Source: an uncultured bacterium
GTDB taxonomy: Bacteria > Eisenbacteria > RBG-16-71-46 > CAIMUX01
Assembly: GCA_946886185.1 (NCBI GenBank)
Contig: CAMPIC010000237.1
Span: forward strand, 1 to 5,523
Length of the DNA stretch: 5,523 nt
Direction: 5' to 3'
Of this stretch, positions 1 through 5,523 are shown piece after piece. How positions within the stretch are numbered: position 1 is the stretch's first letter; the number at the start of each line of letters is the position of its first letter. Under the pieces are notes generated by a model. That model saw only the letters and a list, made by a program, of their open reading frames with translations, did no database searches and was not told where the DNA came from. The translations under genes were made by a program, and so were the position numbers.

Positions 1-1
1 G

Positions 2-1696
2 GCGGGAACGCTTCCTGGAGTGAGCGGATTCCAGATTCACTTCTCGAGCTCGGACGTGTTCACACCGGGCGATGCTTCCGACGTTCTCATCGCGATGAAT
101 CCGGCCGCGCTCAAAGCCAATCTGTCCGATCTCCGCGCCGGTGGATTGCTCATCGTGAACACCGACTCCTTCAAGCAGAAGGATCTCGAGAAGGCGCACT
201 ACGCGGTCAATCCGCTCGAGGATCACTCGCTCGATCGTTACCAGTTGATCTCGGTGGATCTGACGCGCTTGACTCGTCAAGCAGTCGCGGAAGTGGGTCT
301 GGACACGCGCAGCGCCGATCGGTGCAAGAATCTCTTCGCGCTAGGCATGATGTACTGGCTGTTCGATCGCCCTCTCGAAACCACGCAGAAGTGGCTGGAG
401 CGCAAGTTCGCGGGCAAGCCCCAGCTGCTCGATGCGAACCTCCGCGCGCTCAAGGCGGGCTGGAGCTATTGCGAAGCGACCGAAGTCTTCCACGAGCGCT
501 ATCACGTCCCGAAGTTCCCGACCAAGCCGGGCCTCTATCGCAACATCGCCGGCAACAGCGCGCTCGCGCTCGGACTGGTGGCCGCGGCATCGAAGAGCCA
601 GCTTCCGCTCTTCTACGCGTCGTATCCGATCACTCCGGCGAGCGACGTGCTGCACGAGCTGGCCGGCCTCAAGCGCTTCGGCGTCGTCACGTTCCAGGCG
701 GAGGACGAGATCGCGGCCATCGGAGCGGCGATCGGAGCGAGCTATGCGGGCGGACTGGGCGTGACCTGCACGAGCGGACCGGGGATGGCTTTGAAGTCTG
801 AAGCCCTGGGACTCGCGACCATGGTCGAGCTACCGCTCGTCGTGATCGACGTGCAGCGAGGAGGTCCCTCGACCGGGCTGCCGACCAAGACGGAGCAGGC
901 CGATCTGTTCCAGGCGCTCTTCGGACGCAACTCCGAAGCGCCCATGCCGGTGCTCGCGGCTTCATCCGCTTCGGATTGCTTCCAGCTCGCCTATGAAGCG
1001 GTGCGGATCGCGATCAGCCGGATGACGCCGGTCATTCTTCTCTCCGACGGCTATCTCGCGAACGGAACGGAGCCGTGGCTGGTGCCGCAGGTCGATGATC
1101 TGCCTCCGATCCCGGTGAAGTTCCACACCGATCCGAACGATTTCCTCCCCTACCTGCGCGACCCGAAGACTCTGGCGCGTCCCTGGGCCGTTCCCGGGAC
1201 GAAAGGTCTCGAGCATCGCATCGGAGGATTGGAGAAGCAGGATCGCACCGGTCACGTCAGCTACGACCCGCAGAATCACGAGCACATGGTGCGGACGCGC
1301 GCCGCAAAGGTGGAAGGCGTCGCGGACATGATTCCGGAGCAGACCGTGGAGGGAGATCCGTCCGGATCTCTCCTGGTCCTCGGTTGGGGCAGCACCTACG
1401 GCGCGATCCAGGGTGCAGTGCGGCGCGCCCGGAAAGAGGGGATCACCGTCGGGCATGCGCACCTGCGCTATCTCAATCCGATGCCGCGCAACCTGGCCGC
1501 GGTCATGGATCGCTACGAAGCAGTGCTGGTGCCGGAGCTCAACATGGGACAGCTCGCGTTCGTGCTGCAGGGCAAGTTTCTGAAGCCGATCGTCTCGCTG
1601 ACCAAGATCCAGGGCAAGCCGTTCACCGAAATCGAGGTCTTGAGCCGCATCAAAGAGCTGACCTCCAACTCGAAGGTCAGGGGAGGCGTGGCGTGA
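2..1696 (+). CDS. korA: 2-oxoacid:ferredoxin oxidoreductase, fused gamma-alpha subunit (5' partial)
   Basis: Subunit of an enzyme that interconverts a 2-oxoacid plus CoA with acyl-CoA and CO2, exchanging electrons with ferredoxin in the cytoplasm. The frame is open to the left edge (codons from base 2), so the gene begins upstream. A GTG at 20 is only an internal Val codon, because it falls inside the gamma domain, whose usual glycine-rich start is missing. Counting from that GTG, residues 1 to about 120 are the rest of the gamma domain. The pyrimidine-binding alpha domain follows, with YPITPASD (202-209), QAEDE (226-230, with the Glu expected to activate thiamine diphosphate), TSGPG (251-255) and QRGGPSTGLPT (279-289). 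A transketolase-C-like domain follows from about residue 450. Fused gamma-alpha homologues are usually about 600-650 residues, so roughly 50-90 are absent here. The stop overlaps the start of the beta gene. The substrate (2-oxoglutarate or pyruvate) cannot be decided from motifs alone; the symbol follows the common annotation. Confidence 0.93.
   Translation, partial: AGTLPGVSGFQIHFSSSDVFTPGDASDVLIAMNPAALKANLSDLRAGGLLIVNTDSFKQKDLEKAHYAVNPLEDHSLDRYQLISVDLTRLTRQAVAEVGLDTRSADRCKNLFALGMMYWLFDRPLETTQKWLERKFAGKPQLLDANLRALKAGWSYCEATEVFHERYHVPKFPTKPGLYRNIAGNSALALGLVAAASKSQLPLFYASYPITPASDVLHELAGLKRFGVVTFQAEDEIAAIGAAIGASYAGGLGVTCTSGPGMALKSEALGLATMVELPLVVIDVQRGGPSTGLPTKTEQADLFQALFGRNSEAPMPVLAASSASDCFQLAYEAVRIAISRMTPVILLSDGYLANGTEPWLVPQVDDLPPIPVKFHTDPNDFLPYLRDPKTLARPWAVPGTKGLEHRIGGLEKQDRTGHVSYDPQNHEHMVRTRAAKVEGVADMIPEQTVEGDPSGSLLVLGWGSTYGAIQGAVRRARKEGITVGHAHLRYLNPMPRNLAAVMDRYEAVLVPELNMGQLAFVLQGKFLKPIVSLTKIQGKPFTEIEVLSRIKELTSNSKVRGGVA
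1679..1686 (+). promoter_or_regulatory. Ribosome binding site of the beta-subunit gene
   Basis: AGGGGAGG lies inside the last codons of the alpha gene, six bases before the GTG at 1693. It decides the start of the beta gene: the same frame is open back to 1384, but that extension is only a shadow of the alpha gene. Confidence 0.75.
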
Positions 1697-2715
1697 TCCA
1701 GCGCAATCCAGATCTGAATCTCACCAAGAAGGACTTCGCGACCGACCAAGAGGTTCGGTGGTGTCCGGGGTGCGGCGACTACGCCATCCTCAACGCGGTG
1801 CAGAGCGTCTTTCCGGAGCTGGGCATCCCGCGGGAAAACTTCGTCGTGGTATCGGGAATCGGGTGCGCCAGCCGCTTCCCGTATTACATGAACACGTTCG
1901 GCTTTCACACCATCCACGGTCGCGCTCCGTCGTTCGCGACCGGGATCAAGGTCACGCGGCCGGAGCTTTCCGTGTGGGTCGTCTCGGGGGACGGCGATGC
2001 TCTCTCCATCGGAGGCAACCATCTGGTGCACGCGCTCCGGCGCAACGCGGATCTGAAGATCCTGCTGTTCAACAACCGGATCTACGGATTGACCAAAGGG
2101 CAGGCTTCGCCCGCGAGCGAGCTGGGAAAGCGCACCAAGTCCACGCCGCTCGGCACGACCGACGAGCCGTTCAATCCGCTCGCGCTCGCGCTGGGCGCGA
2201 ATGCCCGTTTCGTGGCGCGATCGATCGACGTCTTCGGCCCGCATCTCAAGAGCGTGCTGCTGCAAGCGGCACAGCACCAGGGAAGCGCGTTCATCGAGAT
2301 CTACCAGAACTGCAACATCTTCAATGACGGCGCCTTCAGCTCCTTCACCGAGCGGGACGTGCGCGACGAGCGGGTCCTGAATCTGGTTCACGGAGAACCG
2401 CTCATCTTCGGCGCGAAGAAGAACCGGGGAATCCGCTTGCGCGGGTTCACGCCGGAGATCGTCGAGTTCGAAGGAGCGCCGCCGAGCGACCTCCTGGTCT
2501 GGGATGACGATCATGCCGAGACCGCGCTGCCGTTCCTGATGGCGAGCTTGGGAGACCGGCCAGGGTTCCCGGTGCCGATCGGCGTCTTCCGCAAGCATCA
2601 CGAGCCGACGTTCGAGCGCCGGGTGCACGATCAGATCACCGAGGCGAAGAGCAAGAGCGGTCCGGGCAACCTGCAGAGCCTGCTCGAGCAGGGCGACATC
2701 TGGACGGTGTCGTAG
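1693..2715 (+). CDS. korB: 2-oxoacid:ferredoxin oxidoreductase, beta subunit
   Basis: Catalytic partner of the preceding subunit, 340 residues, a normal length for the family. It carries CPGCGDY (24-30), GIGCASRFPYYMNTFGFHTIHGR (55-77, the usual conserved block), and the thiamine diphosphate/Mg motif GDGDALSIGGNH (99-110) followed by NNRIYGLTKGQ (127-137). Cysteines at 24, 27, 58 and 207 have almost the spacing of the four [4Fe-4S] ligands in the archaeal two-subunit enzymes (CxxC, about 31 residues, then about 150), so one cluster per beta subunit is inferred. No separate ferredoxin-like delta subunit is encoded downstream, which fits the two-subunit type using soluble ferredoxin. The start is GTG, sharing GTGA with the upstream stop, so translational coupling is likely. 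It ends in TAG only 10 bp from the stop of the convergent glycosyltransferase. Confidence 0.94.
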   Translation: MIQRNPDLNLTKKDFATDQEVRWCPGCGDYAILNAVQSVFPELGIPRENFVVVSGIGCASRFPYYMNTFGFHTIHGRAPSFATGIKVTRPELSVWVVSGDGDALSIGGNHLVHALRRNADLKILLFNNRIYGLTKGQASPASELGKRTKSTPLGTTDEPFNPLALALGANARFVARSIDVFGPHLKSVLLQAAQHQGSAFIEIYQNCNIFNDGAFSSFTERDVRDERVLNLVHGEPLIFGAKKNRGIRLRGFTPEIVEFEGAPPSDLLVWDDDHAETALPFLMASLGDRPGFPVPIGVFRKHHEPTFERRVHDQITEAKSKSGPGNLQSLLEQGDIWTVS

Positions 2716-2784
2716 CGCGGAAGCGTCACCCTCGCGGCGTGATCGCGGGCATTTCGTCCGGTAGCGGCGCGGAACGTCGAGCGA

Positions 2785-2816
2785 AGGAACGTTCCGAGAA
2801 CTCGGTGAGCGTTCCT
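2785..2816. other. Candidate hairpin in the convergent 3' region
   Basis: AGGAACG (2785-2791) pairs perfectly with CGTTCCT (2810-2816). Inside the loop, CCGA (2794-2797) pairs with TCGG (2802-2805) around GAAC. It lies 70 bases after the beta-subunit stop and within the last codons of the opposing glycosyltransferase frame. There is no T-tract on either strand, so it is not a textbook terminator. It could end or stabilise the 3' end of either transcript, or be chance in GC-rich coding DNA. Confidence 0.3.
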
Positions 2817-3352
2817 CCGAGCGCATCTCCATAGACGCGTTCCATCTCACCCGCGATCAGATCCCAGGAGAAGCGCGCAGCGTGGAGCTCGCCGCATCGT
2901 CCCATTGCGGACCGGCGTTCCGGCTGCCAAGCCAAATCGTGGATCGCGGCCGTCCACGCGTCGGGATCGTCGGGAGCCACGAGGATTCCCGCTCCTGATC
3001 CCTTCAGGACGTCGCGGTAGCCGGCGATGTCCGATGCGATGAGCGGGCATCCGGCCGCCATCGCTTCCAGGAGCACCACCCCGAACGACTCGCCGTACTG
3101 CGCGGGCGCGAGAAAGATGTCGGCGTTCCGATAGAGCTCCGCGGTCGCGGCGGCGGAGAGCGATCCATGCAGAGTCACCGGCAATCGCCGCGATCGTTCG
3201 GACAACCGGCTTCGCAGCGAGCCATCGCCGACGATGTCGAGATGCAGCGCCGCCGAGGACGTGGCTCATCGGGGCAGCGCGTCGAGCACCACGTCGAGTC
3301 CGTTGCGCGCATCGAGACGCCCCACCATGAGGAGACGCAACTTCCGCCCGAA

Positions 3353-3400
3353 AGGAACCTGGTGCATCGGGGCGTGCTCGCTCATATGCATGGCAGCGTG
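3353..3400 (-). repeat. Imperfect 24-base tandem repeat encoding a His/Met array
   Basis: Within the glycosyltransferase linker, codons 211-218 (HAAMHMSE) and 219-226 (HAPMHQVP) are two 8-residue units. The first 15 bases of the units match at 11 positions. They place His at 211, 215, 219 and 223. Relatives usually have a short linker here, so this looks like a local expansion. Confidence 0.5.
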
Positions 3401-4027
3401 CGGGCCCGTTCGCTGCGTGGGATTCACCCGCTCGAGGGTGAGTCCATGCTCGTCACCTTGCGCGCGCTTTCGGCCCTGCGCCGGCCGCGCGAATCGATCC
3501 AGCTCGATGCCGTTCGGAACCGATCGATACCGCCCCGGAAAGACCGACTCGACATACTCGCGCGCGCTCGCGGAAACGGCGGTGCGGACCGCGAGCCGCT
3601 GCACGACCGGAGCGAGGAGCGGCCGAAAGACGCGATAACCGCGGCCGCGCCGGCCCGCGGAGTGGAAGGTGCCGACCAGAGGGGCGTCGAACCAGAAGGC
3701 GGCGGCGGTCGGGAGGAACGGTTCGAGCGGAGAGTGGATGTGGACGACGTCGAATCGGTTTCGCGGAATCGCGCGCAGTCCTGACGAGAGGCCGGGCTCT
3801 CCCACGATCGTGACGCTGGCGCCGTTGCAACGCACTCGATACGGCTGTCCCACGCGTACGATCTCGCCGCGCGGGCGCATCTCCTCGGACGAGAGCGCAG
3901 CGCCGCTCTTTCCCGTGATCACCGCGATCTCATGACCGCGACGCAAGAGCGAGATCGCCAAGCCTTGCACGTGCTCGGTCACGCCTCCCAATACCGGGTG
4001 ATAGGACTGAGTGACGATTCCGATCCG

Positions 4028-4103
4028 CATCACGCTTCCCGCGCCATCACGCGTCGCGCCCGATCCCGGTTGCCGCTGCATCCCGGTGCTTGCGCCATCA
4101 CGC
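4028..4103 (-). repeat. Short direct repeats around the acyltransferase/glycosyltransferase junction
   Basis: On the + strand GCGCCATCACGC occurs at 4041-4052 and 4092-4103, and CATCACGCTTC at 4028-4038 and 4096-4106. On the - strand each copy reads GTGATG. The copy at 4033-4028 contains the start codon of the glycosyltransferase; the other two encode Val-Met in the acyltransferase tail. Copies start 17 and 51 bases apart. Confidence 0.5.
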
Positions 4104-4986
4104 TTCGCTCGCTGGGATCGGATGAATCGCCGAGGTGGTCGGACGAAAAGAGAAGCCAATCGGCCGGATCTCGCTCGATCCACTCACGGAGTGTCTCCAT
4201 CATCGATTGTTCCCAACCCGCGATCCGATCGCGGGAGCGCGAGCGAGAAAGGCGATCCCCGGAGGCGGCCGGGCCAAGGGGCGTTCCTTCGAGCACGAAT
4301 CGCCCCGCGCCGGCGCGCATGCAGGACGCTGCGTATACCGCGGCCCCAGACTCCGCGGCCAGAAGCGCCGCGCTGCGCACTCCCACCGGAATGCCGCGGC
4401 GGCGGTGCGGGCCCGCCTGCCCATCGAGGTGAAGCACCACCGTGCCTCCTTCCCGCAGCGCTCGCCTCAACCCCGCCAGATCGGTGAGCTCGACTCCCTG
4501 GCCTTCGAGATGCGCGCGAATCGCCGATTGCCAGCCGCGCCGCAGCTGCACTCCCGCGACGGTGTGAATCGGTCCCAAGGCGCGGGCGAGGGCGCGCGCT
4601 CCCACGATCCAGTTTCCGCGATGCGCGGTCACGATCAGGCGGGCGTGGTCTCGTGGGTCCCACAGGGCGCAGGTGCGATCCTCGACGGGATGGCGATGGC
4701 CGCCCATCTCCGCGAGAAACTCCAGAGCCCAGACGAAGTGGCGCCGCACTGCCTCGCAATGCGACGCGCCATGGATCGAGCGACCTTCCGCAAGCGCGCG
4801 GCGCCGGCCGTGACGTCCCGCTCCCCGCTCCGGCCCATCCCCGGCCGCGCCCAGGATGGTCTGGACGCAGTCACGATGGGCGTTCCGCCTTTCCTCGAGC
4901 CCGGGAAGACGCGCGAGCGCGGTCGCGAAACGATCCCTTCGCGTGGCGGGGAGGCGAGCGAGAGAAAGCGTGAGCAACGGCAACAT
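4030..4986 (-). CDS. Lysophospholipid/lipid A-type acyltransferase (LPLAT, LpxL/HtrB-like), divergent
   Basis: Predicted membrane-associated acyltransferase that would add a fatty acyl chain to a (glyco)lipid. The ATG at 4986 gives 318 residues beginning MLPLLTLSLARLP, a mildly hydrophobic N-terminus. A TTG at 5004 would add six residues, and neither has a clear Shine-Dalgarno. Family signs are LIVTAHRGNWIVGARAL (117-133, the HX4(D/E) motif region, His122), a TDLAGLRRALREGGTVVLHLDGQAG stretch (168-192) matching the usual 'rrGg...l.DQ' block, and PADWLLFSSDH (274-284), like the C-terminal 'PEQWLWxH' of LpxL-type enzymes. The residue five after His122 is Ile127 where an acid is normal, so activity is uncertain. 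Its stop overlaps the next gene's start as TGATG, implying one transcript with the GT4 gene. The same order, acyltransferase then PimA, occurs in actinobacterial phosphatidylinositol mannoside operons. The region before residue 80 is weakly conserved; no frameshift is evident. Confidence 0.75.
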   Translation of the reverse strand: MLPLLTLSLARLPATRRDRFATALARLPGLEERRNAHRDCVQTILGAAGDGPERGAGRHGRRRALAEGRSIHGASHCEAVRRHFVWALEFLAEMGGHRHPVEDRTCALWDPRDHARLIVTAHRGNWIVGARALARALGPIHTVAGVQLRRGWQSAIRAHLEGQGVELTDLAGLRRALREGGTVVLHLDGQAGPHRRRGIPVGVRSAALLAAESGAAVYAASCMRAGAGRFVLEGTPLGPAASGDRLSRSRSRDRIAGWEQSMMETLREWIERDPADWLLFSSDHLGDSSDPSERSVMAQAPGCSGNRDRARRVMAREA

Positions 4987-5020
4987 TGGGGGATGGAAGA
5001 CCAAAACGCGCCGGGGAGCA

Positions 5021-5036
5021 AGCGGGGGAACCCGCT
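5021..5036. other. Small perfect hairpin with GGAA loop
   Basis: AGCGGG (5021-5026) and CCCGCT (5031-5036) form a six-base perfect stem around GGAA, a GNRA-type tetraloop on the + strand. It lies 35 bases before the acyltransferase ATG on the - strand, in the untranslated leader if the promoter is further out. It could be an operator half or a leader hairpin; no T-tract follows, so it is not a standard terminator. Confidence 0.3.
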
Positions 5037-5134
5037 CCGCTCTCTGCGGTTCCAGGGGCTATGCTCTGCGGGGGGTGAGGAGATCGTCGCCGGCCGCCGC
5101 AGCAAAGGAGCCGAGTCTCCCCGTTGAATCGCAT

Positions 5135-5140
5135 GGAGGA
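5135..5140 (+). promoter_or_regulatory. Ribosome binding site deciding the start of the exported protein
   Basis: GGAGGA ends ten bases before the ATG at 5151. The in-frame ATG at 5133 has no comparable site before it, and a TTG at 5124 has AAAGGAG only 13 bases upstream. The ATG at 5151 is therefore preferred. Confidence 0.5.
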
Positions 5141-5150
5141 CCGGGACGCG

Positions 5151-5523
5151 ATGGAGCGCCACGCCACGCCGAGTAGAAAGCATTTTCCGCCGCGGCGGGC
5201 AGCGTCGTATGCCGGGGCGTTCCTTGCTTCGGTCCTCGTCTCCACGGCGAGCGCGCAGACGAACCCGGACCCCGCTCTCACCGAGCCAGTGACACGCAAG
5301 GCAGCGTCCACGCCACTTTCCTGGAAGCCGATCGACCTGCGCGACTTCTATTCTCCGGGAGCCGAGTGGACCGTGTATCTCGAGTCCGCCGAGACCGGGA
5401 GCGCGATCAGCGATTCGCGGACCTCGCCCATCCGGCAAACGCGGCTGCGGATCTGCCTGAAGAATTCCGAGGGAAACGAGCGCGACAGTGCGTTCGTCCA
5501 GCATCGGGGCAATCTCACGATCG
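5151..5523 (+). CDS. Unrecognised exported protein (3' partial)
   Basis: The frame has no stop and runs off the right edge, giving 124 codons. The N-terminus is a signal peptide: a basic region (residues 2-16, including RKH and PRR), a hydrophobic stretch ASYAGAFLASVLVSTA (about 18-33) and a typical signal peptidase I site ASA|QT after residue 35. The mature part begins with a Thr/Pro-rich stretch followed by WKPIDLRDFYSPGAEWTVYL and later RLRICLKNSEG, a mix suggestive of beta structure. I do not recognise the family. Cys is rare and no lipobox is present, so a periplasmic, outer-membrane or secreted location is inferred. Third positions are G/C-biased as in the neighbouring genes, and the signal peptide supports this strand over the long open frames opposite it. 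In-frame starts at 5133 and 5124 are possible but less well supported. Confidence 0.7.
   Translation, partial: MERHATPSRKHFPPRRAASYAGAFLASVLVSTASAQTNPDPALTEPVTRKAASTPLSWKPIDLRDFYSPGAEWTVYLESAETGSAISDSRTSPIRQTRLRICLKNSEGNERDSAFVQHRGNLTI

Larger units (their letters stand above)
2726..4030 (-). pseudogene. PimA-like GT4 glycosyltransferase interrupted by an in-frame TGA
   Basis: GT-B glycosyltransferase, probably transferring a nucleotide-activated sugar to a lipid at the inner membrane surface. The ATG at 4030 gives MRIGIVTQSYHPVLGGV, the typical N-terminus with the Gly-rich loop; TGATG overlaps the acyltransferase stop. Codons 1-254 hold HIHSPLEP (97-104), GTFHSAG (120-126, with the conserved His), VPNGIELDRF (171-180) and GRLDARNG (237-244). 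Codon 255 is TGA (3268-3266). The same frame then continues with LDIVGDG, ELYRNADIFLAP and GESFGVVLLE (an intact EX7E, E314/E322), reaching its stop at 2728-2726. The spacing across the TGA matches intact relatives, so a single CGA/CGG-like to TGA change is the simplest explanation, not a frameshift. The frame totals 433 sense codons against about 375-390 for PimA; the excess is a linker insertion (about 184-228) and a C-terminal tail. The TGA lies inside the donor domain, so two functional halves are unlikely. A sequencing error is the main alternative to a true pseudogene. Confidence 0.8.
4987..5150. other. Divergent intergenic region
   Basis: About 160 bp lie between the divergent starts of the acyltransferase (-) and the exported protein (+), so promoters for both should lie here. 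A TATGCT hexamer at 5060-5065 resembles a -10 box for the + strand, but no -35 match stands at the right distance, so I do not call a promoter. AAAGGAG (5104-5110) is too far from the chosen + start to serve as its ribosome site. An in-frame TAG at 5061-5059 limits the acyltransferase frame on the - strand. Confidence 0.55.

Noticed and set aside
1384..1692. N-terminal extension of the beta-subunit frame
   Set aside because: It overlaps conserved alpha-subunit sequence in another frame; the homology, ribosome site and GTGA junction place the start at 1693.
1513..2850. 445-residue open frame on the - strand opposite the beta-subunit gene
   Set aside because: It lies antisense to the unmistakable oxidoreductase motifs, has a low-complexity Arg/Glu/Val-rich translation and no recognisable domain.
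3205..3268. Selenocysteine or tryptophan readthrough at the TGA
   Set aside because: The site is a surface helix end of the donor domain and not a redox position. The small stem just downstream (CATCG/CGATG) does not have the placement or loop of a bacterial SECIS, and TGA ends another gene here.
3266..3269. ATGA overlap at the glycosyltransferase TGA as a stop-restart between two genes
   Set aside because: The ATG at 3269 opens a different frame whose product does not match the glycosyltransferase; the true continuation is in the original frame.
3167..3784. Open + strand frames across the glycosyltransferase (also 4135-5127)
   Set aside because: They are antisense shadows with Arg-rich translations; the - strand carries the conserved glycosyltransferase and acyltransferase motifs.
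4031..4183. 51-residue N-terminal extension of the glycosyltransferase frame
   Set aside because: It overlaps the acyltransferase 3' end in another frame, and the family N-terminus MRIGIV begins at the ATG at 4030.
4635..5504. 289-residue - strand frame spanning the acyltransferase start and the exported protein
   Set aside because: It is Arg/Pro-rich without motifs and conflicts with the acyltransferase frame and with the signal-peptide gene on the + strand.

Overview
The window is GC-rich, densely coding bacterial DNA with strongly G/C-biased third codon positions and standard-code stops. The phylum cannot be fixed from this sequence. The gene content fits a GC-rich bacterium that uses ferredoxin-linked 2-oxoacid metabolism and builds an acylated or glycosylated lipid. 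The acyltransferase-then-PimA-like-glycosyltransferase order recalls Actinobacteria, but that is not proof of origin. No rRNA, tRNA, CRISPR array, insertion sequence or phage gene was seen.

Left part, + strand (1-2715): a two-gene operon for a two-subunit 2-oxoacid:ferredoxin oxidoreductase. The first gene (fused gamma-alpha subunit, 5' end outside the window) overlaps the second (beta subunit with the thiamine diphosphate site and the probable iron-sulfur cluster) at a GTGA junction. Together they would interconvert a 2-oxoacid (2-oxoglutarate or pyruvate) and its acyl-CoA plus CO2 with ferredoxin.

Middle, - strand (2726-4986): an acyltransferase of the LpxL/HtrB-like LPLAT superfamily is followed, through a TGATG overlap, by a PimA-like GT4 glycosyltransferase. 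The glycosyltransferase reading frame is broken by one in-frame TGA near its middle, although homology continues in the same frame on both sides. It also lacks the usual donor-site lysine and carries a His/Met-rich insertion in its interdomain linker. The acyltransferase lacks the usual acidic residue of its HX4(D/E) motif. The pair may be a decaying or diverged glycolipid module, or the TGA may be a sequence error. The oxidoreductase operon and this pair converge with only 10 bp between their stop codons.

Right end, + strand (5151-5523): start of an unrecognised exported protein with a clear signal peptide, running off the window. It is divergent from the acyltransferase across about 160 bp that hold a small hairpin and no convincing promoter.

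I did not find a clear previously undescribed system. The best leads are the interrupted glycosyltransferase with its regular HxxxH array and the atypical acyltransferase partner.
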